From: Syncephalastrum monosporum B8922
Lineage: Eukaryota > Mucoromycota > Mucoromycetes > Mucorales > Syncephalastraceae
Length of the DNA stretch: 64,000 nt
Assembly (NCBI GenBank): GCA_000697355.1
Contig: JNEN01001234.1
Coordinates: 62,001-126,000, forward strand
Direction: 5' to 3'
The notes under the pieces are model-generated. The model did no database searches and had not been told where the DNA came from. It saw nothing but the letters and a program-made list of their open reading frames with translations. A program made the position numbers and the translations under genes. Below, piece after piece: positions 13,101 to 23,000 of the stretch (position 1 is its first letter; each line of letters begins with the position of its first letter).

Positions 13101-13459
13101 GACGTTGCTTTGAGTCTGGTACGGATGAGCTGGCCGGTGATTTTCGTGTCGGTATCTTGCACACGCGACTGCAGGATGATGGCTGCTTCATTGTACAAGC
13201 CACGCGGCACGGTTTTGGTCTTTGCGAGAAGATGGGCTTTCAAAGTTTCGCTGTTCCACTGCTGTTTTTTGTCGCGTTTTTCATCCAGGATGATTTGGCG
13301 TAGACGTTGGTGGCTCGCTTCGTTCAAGGCTACCTGGCATAGCTCGCGAGAAAGGCTGCCACTCTTGGACAGCCGCTTCTCCTCTGCCGTCTCGTCGCTT
13401 GTTCGCTGGGGAGCCGCAGCATTTGGGTCACGTCTTAAGCGAGCGACAGGGAAAGGCAT
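10184..13459 (-). CDS. Acidic AT-hook protein, orphan (possible chromatin-associated factor)
   Basis: I do not recognise this family. Three exons are proposed (13459-12317, 12254-12161, 12108-10184; 3162 nt, 1053 aa). The short middle exon encodes an acidic linker (GDEDETDEESKDGKREKK). Both junctions restore frame; reading straight through would give a basic, atypical insert instead. The start MPFPVARLRRD was preferred over an upstream Met at 13549 that adds a Phe-rich string resembling UTR. The N-terminal half is mostly helical without a known signature. The middle contains a conserved-looking stretch (VVIMANNFFHAVGYKHL, DPNSDGPFIVNGPDG). The C-terminal 400 residues are low-complexity: Asp/Glu/Ser-rich, with two copies of QYNSDAAYVEDD, a (SK)n stretch, and a final AT-hook core KRPRGRPKK that predicts minor-groove DNA binding. 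Nuclear location is therefore likely. The acidic tail is compatible with a histone- or chromatin-binding role, but that is inference. Confidence 0.72.
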   Translation of the reverse strand: MPFPVARLRRDPNAAAPQRTSDETAEEKRLSKSGSLSRELCQVALNEASHQRLRQIILDEKRDKKQQWNSETLKAHLLAKTKTVPRGLYNEAAIILQSRVQDTDTKITGQLIRTRLKATSDTWKQFIESDFDSIYKQLEEPVAVTPSTSTASIEKTHLHATPSEVGTTATIPVTLDTLVRKDLPGRDEFIQILQDAQEAILEELKHIAVSVEALILFYARYGWVYDTEKWEVLTWLREERQLRDKDYETVELRSIAQNIAELVEEEPEYEKLLTPEYFQYLYHQIFFKPHEELEKEPALWYELADLLYMPRLPRSLPFADRTCATAVREYAAKFYAQWFRRDFRKSVTEDVTMLMLRLHLTPEEERRYYKKVVKPMNKKKKVPFSFTVSSNLSPWQTFLLCREMKMRRTRSRRMESERRRSLRKNSRRNRNWKVCYLILIESVRSCTSVLERLLVLRDYIIRLARDRIIYGAVQSSDVYNLLELKKDKLNFLEFDAVKFLSNRVRRYSSRTADKKHALLNIPVVIMANNFFHAVGYKHLVRDLVPPVNADATPLPIKAHSLFELCADPNSDGPFIVNGPDGYAITSIEEARTHEDIMMGAFFDHDVIHTLCQKHGLSFRNRIRIGGNGMALIEGRRRSPEQPAIEEDKDSSEEDLPVSDTSDHEIHYFIPLNYSPLSDSDEETKRDPFESDEERLPCSESDTSRGDDLSDEDMEFFLEPEWVEASKEWADPPSFSDSDDPWTSTPATDAKKKGKATTRKSKTTPSSASAQAATSASALASTSTPATEEPAREPYQPPPPVVLTFPDIDSEDDETKEGSDSDEDLKESVLVPAKESYAEMKQWQEHIQSRGPVPDLPDDMEAAWTRASEQFEGQFPMPDIPGWQGPSSSRKKPEKANAGPSQKSKSKSKSKPAPFVPDPKSEGSDDDDEDDDDDDQYNSDAAYVEDDEDDDYQYNSDAAYVEDDGDDNYETITEEDESDGGSDDEDQWEDEESSKGALSYRPDSDEASSVPEELPKKARAQTNAAKTTKAMATRSAAKQPAAAKPKATKSKEIKPDSGKKAVEPPPEEKAKRPRGRPKKTSVDPTPRGSSKK
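10573..10660 (-). repeat. Internal tandem duplication encoding QYNSDAAYVEDD
   Basis: Two copies of a roughly 48 bp segment, each encoding QYNSDAAYVEDD followed by Asp/Glu codons, lie side by side in the acidic tail of the AT-hook protein. The copies differ at several synonymous positions, so this is not an assembly echo. Confidence 0.75.
10731..10757 (-). repeat. Hexanucleotide repeat encoding Ser-Lys dipeptides
   Basis: Tandem GGACTT units on the plus strand encode SKSKSKSK on the coding strand, within the low-complexity C-terminal region just upstream of the acidic duplication. Confidence 0.8.
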
Positions 13460-15188
13460 GGAAAGCGAAAAGAAAAAGAAAATAGAAAAAGGAACGCCGA
13501 CGACGGGAATAAAAAAAAATGGGTCGGGCATAAGACTTTGAACCCTCAACCAATGACGCGTGTACCTGGCTGGAGAAGTGCTGCGTACAGTACATCCTCA
13601 AACTTCCTACGCGTGGAGAATATCATAACTAGTTTTTTCTGTGCTATATCACACTGAGCTTCTCATACCTCAACACGAGTTTGGTTTTCTTTGCAATGGA
13701 CACCGCAATGTGTATAATTGTCAACATTATATATAGTGTGAGAGCTTTTTTTGAAATTACAACAGAGAAATAAAGTTTAACTGCGAGGATCTAGAAATCC
13801 CAGACAAGATTGCAGTGGGTTGCCATGACAGAACACGATGCCAAGGCAAATATCAATACAGTAGAAACGTAGCCTGTTACATATCATTTTATCATTTACA
13901 ACTGTTTGAGGAATCAGGACAGCCTTTAATTGCAAGCATGTCAGTTCTCAGGAAGAAAACAGTGCTTTTTGGGGGCGCGGCCAGCGCAGCATGCATCATA
14001 TCCTCATTGTCGTCTTTCTAGACGACCGCTTCAGAACGCCGAGTGAGCTATCATGACACACACCGTATAGTATGTGGTCTCAAGTTCACAAACATCCACA
14101 TATGCGGTCAGCCAAAGCGAAAGAGACACCGCATAAACTGGAAGGCACCGCCCGCTTCGTTCATCTGGATCAAGCGGCGAATGAATCCAATTTGAGCAGT
14201 CCCGAGAGATCCAAGTTTCTACACAGGTGAGCATAGCACTCACTCACTGTACGACCCTGGTAAAAATTAAACGGCTGACCGACCGCTCGTATAAGACATA
14301 TCCACGATACTCTGATCCAGTGCTCTGATCCATTCTGTCACTACACAAACAAAAAAACTATACTTTATGCTGCACGTAAAGATTCTCTCAACAGCGATAA
14401 GAGCACTGACTTATGTGCACTATCAAGGCAAGCACTGTCGCACGCATTAGAAGATTAGGAAATGGTAGGATAACGTTGGAAGGTGTATGCAACAGTACCT
14501 TGGGAGAGAGTATTTCATGCGTACGCGTCGTCATAAGTCATATGCATTAGGATTCGCTTCCCATGAAGAACTGGGCGCGTCCTTTTTTTTGGTAAAAACC
14601 TAAGAACATGATCCAGAACAGGCAAAGAGGAACAGTAAAGGAAACCATTTGATGTACAAACCGGAGCCAAGCTGCTGGGTGCATGAGTATCGTATAACCT
14701 GTAATTTCATGACAGCATTGTAAATGCTACATAAATGATCCCATCGCTTTTTCATATGATTGTGTAAAACTGCATAGAGCTGCGTTGATATACCTTTTAA
14801 TTCGGCGTTTCCCCCGCTCTAGCCAATCATGTTCGTGATGGTCGTCATGCAACCTACTTTCGCCGATCAATGTTTTCCCGAGAGACCATTTCTCTTGCGG
14901 CACATGACAGGATCGCGCCGTTTCTTTGGACAGACTTACTAGGTCACACATAGAATTGGTACTTCCATAAGACAGTTTTTAGTCTGTCAGGAACGTAAAA
15001 GCACTTGTCCATTTCTCCGCGCTAATGGTAACGGCAACGGACAAGACCGCGCACACATCTCGTCGTCGGAACCTTTGCGCCACGGACATCTGGCCTGGAT
15101 GAGCGATGGTATTTAATTTCTCTACCTTCCACCGTTTTTTCCTTCTTTTCTATTCTTCATCACCCTTCCTCTCCTTCACCGCTACTGA
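13460..15188. other. 1.7 kb divergent intergenic region, no gene seen
   Basis: This spacer separates two divergently transcribed genes and so should hold both promoters. An AT-rich string with TATATATAG lies near 13730. A pyrimidine-rich stretch (about 15116-15180) directly precedes the start codon of the phosphatase-phospholipase gene. Open frames here are short, lack splice-consistent partners and resemble no family I know. Confidence 0.5.
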
Positions 15189-18100
15189 ATGAAGTTGCTG
15201 TCCTGGCTACCTGCTGTCGCGACGGCCACGTCGCTCATTGCCACGTCGCTCGTGTCGGCTGTCCCTGTTGCTTCTGAAAAGCGAGCTGCACCGTCGATCG
15301 TCAAGGGCAAAGATTACGATCGCATTGTTATTATTGTCTTTGAAAACCAAGACTATAGTGACGTTGCTAAAGACCCTTACTTTTCTACCATCGCGGGCAA
15401 CCACAATGGTGAGTATCCATTACTAGCCTATGACCCTTATCTAAATGCTAAATGGCATTGGCATCATTATAGGTATCCTATTGACCAACCATATGGCCCT
15501 GACTCATCCCTCGCAGCCTAACTATGTATGTAACGGGTTACTGAATGGGTGATCGAGTGTTCACGCTACTAAATCACGGACTCCAACAGGTGGGCATGAT
15601 CAGCGGCTCTACTGACGGTGTTTTCCTCGACAATGACTCGAACATGGACCGCAAGTCAGTGGTTGATCTTTTGGAAGCCAAGGGTATCTCATGGAAGAGC
15701 TATCAGCAGGGCTATCCTGGTACGTAACGTGGCACGAAAGCTTTCTGATGGTGGATACTTACTCACGTTTTGCAACGCCTAATACTACTTTAGGTAACTG
15801 TAGCACTGGCTCAAGCTATGGCACCTACCGTCGCAAGCATAATCCTTTCATATCTTTCGAGAACATTGCCCAGAACGCTACCCGCTGTGCCAATATTGTC
15901 AATGCCGATGAATTGGACAAGGACATTGAGAACAACACTGTGCCTCAATTCGTCTTCTTTACTCCCGACGTGAGTTGCAACCTACTTTTATGAATGTGTG
16001 AAATAACTAAATAAGGTCCGCTTGTGTAATTCTCGGTAGATGAACAATGACGGTCATGGTAAGGCACCGCGACACCTTCAGGAACATGTGTAACATCAGA
16101 ATTTCTAACCGTGCCGTGTGAATTCCTGCAGACACTAACTTGACCTACGCGTCTGACTGGGCCAAGTCCTTTTTGGAACCTCGTGTGAACAAACCTGCTT
16201 TCAGTGACAACACTCTGTTTATCGTTACTTGGGACGAAAACAAGACCTGGGTCATTAAGAAAAATCAAGTCTACACTATCCTGTTTGGTCCTGCCGTGAA
16301 GCGTTCTAGCAAGACCGACGGCAACTCATACAACCACTACTCAATCCTCAAGAGCGTCGAACAGAACGTAAGTCATGCACGATCTAGTTAATCCTATTTT
16401 AAGCTCATGGTCTTTTCCTACAGTGGAATTTGGGTGACCTCGGTGAGAAAGACACTGATGCGACCCCGCTCGTCATCAAAGATCAAGCAGGTACCTCTTG
16501 AGCAGTTTTTAATGCATATATTATTATACTCCACTCCCATATTCGTATATCCATATATTGATATTTTTTCTTGCGTATTTCAAAGAAAATGGAGCATCCG
16601 AGAAAATTAAGAACGTGGTTCTGTTGATGATGGAGAATCGAAGCTTTGACCGCATGATGGGTTTCTTCAAGTATGTATCCTCATTTTATTCTCTCTCGCC
16701 GAACTGACGCCATATCACACGAGAATGCATCAAGCTGTTTACTCACACATAACTTTCTCCCCTCTGTCTTAGCTACTCGAACGAGATTGACAACTTGATC
16801 GGCAAGAAGGAGTTCAATTATGTCCAGCCCAACGACACTTCGAGCACCAAAGTTTACGCCACCTCGAATGGCTTACTCAAGGACCCTCTTGATCCTCCGC
16901 ACGGCTATGAGCAGGTGACGTACCAGATCACTGGTAACGCTTCTATGCCCTCAAACGTCAAGCTCAAGCACGCCCCCATGAGTGGTTTCGTCGGCAGCTT
17001 TGCCAAGGAGTTCCCTGATGTAGCCAACAACGTGACAGCACTTCAACAAGCCGTGGACGCCTTCGACCCGTCCTCCATTCCTATCACTTATGAACTCGCC
17101 AGCAACTATACCGTCATCGATCGTTACTTCTCTTCTTTCCCCGGTTCAACTATGCCAAACCGCATGTTCGCTCACTCAGCGACTTCTCACGGCGAGGTGA
17201 GTGATCATGCTTGCGCACATGTCATAAGAGGCTGACTACGATACGCCTTTATAACTCCTAGGTCAACACGGACGGCCTCAAGTATATCCCAGGATACCCT
17301 CAACGCACCATCTTCCACAACCTCGATGGTCAGTCTGGGTGGCTTCACTGACCTGCGTATATTTACTCACCTATCTCATAGACGCTGGTATCGAGTGGCG
17401 CAACTACTACCAGATTGTGCCTTCGCTGCTTGTCTTTAACAAGCTGCGTCTCAGCGCGCTTGACAATTACAAGAACTGGGCTACGTTCAAGAGCGACGCC
17501 AAGGAGGGCAAGCTACCTCCCTACTCCTTCATCGACCCTGCCTATTTTTCTATCCCCCGTTGCATTCCCGAAAACGACGACCATCCTCCATCGGACGTGG
17601 CTGAAGGCGAGAAGCTGATCAAGGAAGTCTATGAAGCGCTGCGCGCCTCGCCTCAATGGAACGAGACTTTGTTCATCGTGACCTTTGACGAGCACGGTGG
17701 CTACTTTGACCACGTCCCTACGCCTCTTGAAGGTATGCATATCGCTTTTAGAACGTGAAGTACCAGGTGTGAGACTCACGATGATTTATGCAGCACCCAA
17801 CCCGGATAACATTACCGACGACAATTTCAACTTTGATAGACTGGTATGGGCTAGCATTATGCGTGATATGATGCGTAAACTACATAGGTGACTAATATGT
17901 TCAACTTTTATCAACTATGAAAGGGTGTCCGTGTGCCCATGATCCTCATTTCGCCCTGGGTTGAGAAGGGTGGCGTTATCCATGGTGCCAAGGGTCCCTA
18001 CGCCGATTCAGAATACGAGCACTCCTCCATCCCGGCTACTATCAAGAAGGTATGTACCGCCTTTTGCACTGACCGCTTCAACTGACTTGGCTGTTCTGCA

Positions 18101-18370
18101 TGCAGCTTTTTAATCTGCCCAACTTTTTGACCAAGCGTGACGCTTGGGCTGGTACTTTTGAGCATGCCATTTCGCTCGACAAGCCTCGCGAGGACTGCCC
18201 GGTGACCTTGTCCGAGCCGCCTGCTCCGGCCGAGAACAACACGAATAATAAATTTGGTAAGTCGTTCACTGCATAGATGACATGCTGAGAACTGCTCCTA
18301 AGTACACATTTGTATAATAGAACAAGAGATCTGCGATGTGTTCAAAAAGATCCTCCAGGGCGAGTCGTAG
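15189..18370 (+). CDS. Secreted acid-phosphatase-like / phospholipase-C-like fusion (two PF04185-type domains)
   Basis: Fifteen exons: 15189-15408, 15473-15525, 15590-15719, 15794-15969, 16040-16058, 16132-16367, 16424-16490, 16586-16670, 16773-17196, 17262-17328, 17382-17732, 17794-17843, 17924-18049, 18106-18256 and 18321-18370 (2205 nt, 734 aa). An N-terminal signal peptide is followed by KR, a possible Kex2 site. Domain 1 (about residues 40-300) has the fungal acid phosphatase pattern: [43 protein letters not shown] and the closing [11 protein letters not shown]. Domain 2 (about residues 305-720) has the phosphatidylcholine-type phospholipase C pattern: [50 protein letters not shown] and [14 protein letters not shown]. 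The link is intron 7 (16491-16585), which joins the domains in frame. Domain 2 has no start codon of its own: its first in-frame Met lies inside the catalytic motif. Expected substrates are phosphomonoesters and phospholipids at the cell surface or outside the cell. If intron 7 is retained, translation ends after three more residues (GTS), leaving domain 1 alone. The family call is firm; the fusion rests on splice inference. Confidence 0.85.
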
Positions 18371-18557
18371 ATAGCTAACAGCATATTTGACAATAAATGC
18401 AAAAACAAAGACAAAAAATCACCATGGGAATCCATGTCTCATCGATCGAATGTGTAGTGGTTTGGAAGATGTTCTTTTTTATATCAAAAAAACACGCCAC
18501 ACGCACGAGAAAAAGAATACAAGAGGATGGGATGGCACACAACAAGGAAAAGATACT

Positions 18558-19172
18558 TTAACGGTAGCGGCGGAGCGACAGAGTGTTGCGTCTCTTCCAG
18601 TTGGAGTGACGACCGGCACCCTTGGTCTTGGTGAACAAGTGACCCTTGCCCTTGCCACGGGACTTCTTGCCGATGGCAGTAAGACCACGGGCCTCGCGGC
18701 GCTTGTGGACGGGGTTGACGATCCAGTTGATGCGGGCGTCACGGCGAATGGCCTTGTGGGAGGGGTCGACGAGGATGACCTCAAAGTACTTGTAGGTGGC
18801 ATCCTGGTTGATCCAGTACGAGTTGAGGACGCGCAGGTTGGCGCACTTGCGGCCGACACGCTCCTCGGCGGTGGAACGGAGCGAACGCTGGTACTTGAGC
18901 TGGTTCACACCCTCGTGGACGGGCTTACCGTAGGTGGCACCCTTGGGAGCGGGCTTCTTGCGGCCACCACGGCGGACACGGATACGGTAGACCACGTAGC
19001 CCTGCTTGGCCTTGTAGCCAAGACGACGGGCCTTGTCAGGGCGCGAGGGGCGCGACGCACGGTGGATCACGTTCAGCTGACGGTACTCCCAGCAGCGCAC
19101 GCGCAGAAGGAAGCGGAAGATGTCAGACTGCTTCTTTTTGTAAAGCTCCTCGAGATATTTGTAGGCACCCAT
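18558..19172 (-). CDS. RPL15: 60S ribosomal protein L15 (eL15)
   Basis: Single uninterrupted frame of 204 aa, the usual eL15 length. It begins [17 protein letters not shown] and ends [10 protein letters not shown]. Recognisable blocks are [53 protein letters not shown] and [18 protein letters not shown]. It is a core structural component of the cytosolic large subunit that binds 28S/5.8S rRNA. Codon use is strongly biased to C/G-ending codons, unlike its neighbours, as expected of a highly expressed gene. It is convergent with the upstream phosphatase-phospholipase gene, the two stop codons lying about 190 bp apart. Many fungal ribosomal protein genes carry an intron near the start; none interrupts this coding frame, so any intron would be in the 5' UTR. 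Confidence 0.97.
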   Translation of the reverse strand: MGAYKYLEELYKKKQSDIFRFLLRVRCWEYRQLNVIHRASRPSRPDKARRLGYKAKQGYVVYRIRVRRGGRKKPAPKGATYGKPVHEGVNQLKYQRSLRSTAEERVGRKCANLRVLNSYWINQDATYKYFEVILVDPSHKAIRRDARINWIVNPVHKRREARGLTAIGKKSRGKGKGHLFTKTKGAGRHSNWKRRNTLSLRRYR

Positions 19173-20023
19173 CGTTGACTAGTACGCACAGCCATTATTA
19201 GTTTCAAGCCTTCATCTTATCCATGCGAGCATGCGATCGAACAGGTTTGGAATCGAGGTAAATCAGGAAAGTAGACGGTCGTTCGTTCATTCATCGAGTG
19301 ATCCATCCATCCATCCAGTCATCCATCCATCCATATATGAAGGGATCCGTCGATGCATGTTCGCTTTTGTATGGTTTATCGTGTCGTAGGATGCATTACC
19401 TGTGGTGTTGGCCGAAAAGAGGTCGATCAAGGTATGCTGCCGAAGGAGGCAAGTGGCACCCCTCAATTCTGTGGCTTAAAATTTCAAGTCAATTTCCTTG
19501 CCGCTTTGACACTCCCATTTCCCTTTCCAGTTTCAAATGCCCGAAACGGACATGTATGCTCCTGCCCTGAGACAAGGTTAATTGGCATTCGTATTCTGAG
19601 TAAATACACAGGCAGGACTATCTTCGAGCATGAAAAGTATATGTCATCGACAGAAAAGCACGCGAATGATACGTTCATCTTTGGCGCTCCAAGGCAAAAA
19701 GCGGGTTATAAATGATATATGGGTGGGGGCCGGAATCCATCATACCAAGTGGATAGGACTAACGAAAAGAGTCTTGTAATGGTAATCACCGTGTGTATTG
19801 TTTATATGGAATAGCCGCAAGGCAGTAGCGTGTGAGAGAATCATCGTTTCAAAAATATGATTCTGGCGGGCTGGCCGTGAAAAATGGACGAACGCATTGA
19901 CCCCGCTTTTGCATAGCCCGCGAATCCATCTCGGCTGCCCTTCTCTTTTTCTCTATCTTCCTCTTTTCCATTTATATCATACAGAGGGTGGCAACCTAGC
20001 CCGACATGCACTGAACAGTTGGA
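19173..20023. other. Divergent promoter region between RPL15 and FAB1
   Basis: About 850 bp between two divergent genes. It contains a short CATC microsatellite (19301-19335) in the RPL15-proximal part and a pyrimidine-rich stretch (about 19930-19975) just before the FAB1 start. Short open frames here have no recognisable product. Confidence 0.5.
19301..19335. repeat. CATC tetranucleotide microsatellite
   Basis: Two runs of tandem ATCC/CATC units separated by AGTC, lying about 130-160 bp upstream of the RPL15 start codon on its 5' side. Confidence 0.85.
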
Positions 20024-23000
20024 ATGCATGAGATGGATGCTAATGACTTGACTACCTTGACAAGCTTCAACTTTGACTTGTCCGAAGCCGATGAGGATGA
20101 TCCCGGTGTTTTGTCCAAGCTGCTCTCACGGGTCCGTACGGCTGTTTCGGGTGGCAACCCTTCCCAGGACGACGCTGCCGGTGCCACTACAGCAACGACA
20201 ACACCATTAACAGCGACAACATCACAACAGGAATGGTCTCACAAGGCATCTCCGACCACAACGACCGTGACCGACACGCGCCCTGTTCTGTTTGAGCTCT
20301 CTTCAACATCGTCCACATCGTCTCACCAGGACGACACGCCGGCGGAGCGCACGCCGACCCACGCCGAGGAATCTTCCTTTTCGGCCAAACACCATATTTA
20401 TGTCACTTCCCCTACTCCTCCTGCCTCCCACAAAGAACCCGTCATTATCAGCTTCCCTCCTCCCTCTACTTCAAGCTCCCAAACCTCGCTCCGCTCTGTC
20501 GTCGTTGCTGCCGCCAACAAGGCATCCAGCGACAAAAATATTCTCGTCGCTTCTGAGGACAGCGCTCACCCGCACGATAGCCATTCAAGCCATGACCCTG
20601 ACGATGCTATCCGTGAACAGAGTCTGCCGGACGACGTTGGCGCCGACGACGAGGAGCCACAGCCTCCCGTCAGCAGACAATCACAGGATACGGATGATCA
20701 TGCGGACGATGTCTCGCTCGTGGGTCCCCCTGTTACAAAGACAGCCTCGATTGAAAGTGACAGCGGCTCCATAGCAACCACCTTCTCCATCTCGTCGTCA
20801 CACTCGCTCAGTCGCATTATCGCTCGACTGCGTGGCCAGAAAATAGACAAGGCGTTTTGGATGTCGGATGAACAATGCAAGGAGTGCTACAAATGCCGCA
20901 AGCCGTTCAAGCTGCTACGGCGACGCCATCATTGTCGTATCTGCGGTAGCGTATTACACGATCCATGCAGATCAGCCAGAAACTGACTTCTTGTAACAGG
21001 GCAAATCTTTTGTGGCAAGTGCGCCTCACATACGATTTCAGGAAAGTTGTACAAGCAAAAGGGCGAAGTCCGTGTTTGCAACTTTTGCTACCGGGAGCAC
21101 CATATCCGTGATGAGGACAGTCCCATTTTCGATACCGCCGCGGATGACTTGCCAGCCACCTTGGACGACTCGCCCATCATCCCTTCTCAGCGACCACCTG
21201 TTGCCGCTCCTAAGATGCACATCCCTACTACGGCCGTTCGACAGCCTCATAATCAATATGGCGATGCGGATGCAACCACGGTCGCACTCGAAATCCCGGC
21301 CGGTATGCCCGGATCTCATCTGGCGCAACAGCACCAACGCTCCCCGTCGTTTACATTGGGTGGCACGCTCTCTCGTTCCGGATCACTCTCGGCAGCCGAC
21401 AACGAAAAACCCGTCTCGGGCGACAGCGAAGGCGGCCTGAAACGTCTCTTGGATGCAGGCACCTCGCTTTTGAAAGCGCGTCCCCGCTCCAATACTTCGT
21501 CGTCGCTCGTCTTTGACGACAACGCGCGCCAGTCGCCCGTCCCGTTCAGATCAAATCGGGGTGGTGGCATGCTCGTGGCCGACCGCGAGCTCAGCCCTTT
21601 CATGAATCATGTGGACGACGACGACGACGAGAGCAGTGTTGGGTACCAGCTCTACGATCTCTTTGCGCGACCTACCGCCACCACATCCACCAACGCAGGG
21701 CCCAGCGGCTCGGGTGTGCGCATGCTTTCGTCTGGATCCGGTCGCACCGAGAGCGCCTCTGTGCCGACCATGCGCCATCTCGATTCCGCAGGCAGCGACG
21801 ATGAGGCATATGACTTGCGGCTCCGAGATAAACGGACCGAGGAACTGCGAGGCTACTCTGGATCGCTTGAGCGCTCGATTTCACTGCGTCGACAAAGTAT
21901 CAGCGGCCGGTCATCGCGTCAAAACAGCCGTCATATTCGGATTAATACGTCCAACCTACCCAAACCCGATCTCAACGAATCCTGGTCACCGAGCCCATTC
22001 GCTTCTCCCTTTGAGGATAAGTACCTTGGCTCGCCATTAGAACACAACAGCATCATCAAATCAAGACTGTTGCGGCATCGCCGTATCTCGGCTCCACCGC
22101 CCAACGTCGAGCTCAGCTACGGTGCTCTCTTGCATGCGCGCAAGATGCTCAAGCAGCTCATGAATGACGAGTCGTTTTCCTCCATCTCGGCCCCGAGAAA
22201 AACAGAGTGGGAGGATATCATCATGAACCTGCTCCTCAAGGTCACGGACAACGTACGCCCTGATGTGCGGGCGGGTGATGATATGGATATCCGACACTAC
22301 ATCAAAATTAAAAAGGTCCCCGGTGGTGTGCCATCCGATAGCTTCTATGTCAAAGGTGTCATGTGCACCAAGAACGTGGCACACAAGAAGATGATGCACA
22401 ACATTGCCCAGCCGCGTATTCTGATCTTGATGTTCTCACTCGATTACTCGCGCGTCGAAATGGAAAATCAACTGATGTCCATCACGCCTGTTCTCTCGCA
22501 GGAGCGCGAGCATATTAGCAAGCTTGTCGCCCGTATTATTGCCCTCCGTCCATCTTTGTTGCTCGTCAAGTCTACTGTGTCACGTCTCGCGCTCGAATGC
22601 TTGCTCGAGGCCAAGATCCCCGTCGTACACAACGTCAAATACGGAGTGATTGAGGCCGTGGCCAGGTGCACGCAAGCCACTATCGTTACCTCTGTGGACA
22701 AGCTGCAACTCGGGAGCTTGTCACTCGGCTATTGTGGCTCTTTTGAAATCCGGACTTTGATGCACGAATGGCTGCCGAATCGCCGCAAGACGTTCCTGAT
22801 TTTTGACGATTGTCAGCCTGATCTGGGCGGCACGATTGTCTTGCGCGGTGCAACAAACGAGACGTTACGCTTGTTCAAGCGCTTGATTGACTTCATGGTC
22901 TTTGTCGTCAATAACCTCAAGCTGGAGACCTCGTTACTTCGTGACTCATTTGCCAAGAACCGCAGCTTGGAGCAGAACGAACAAAGCACAGAACGGGATC

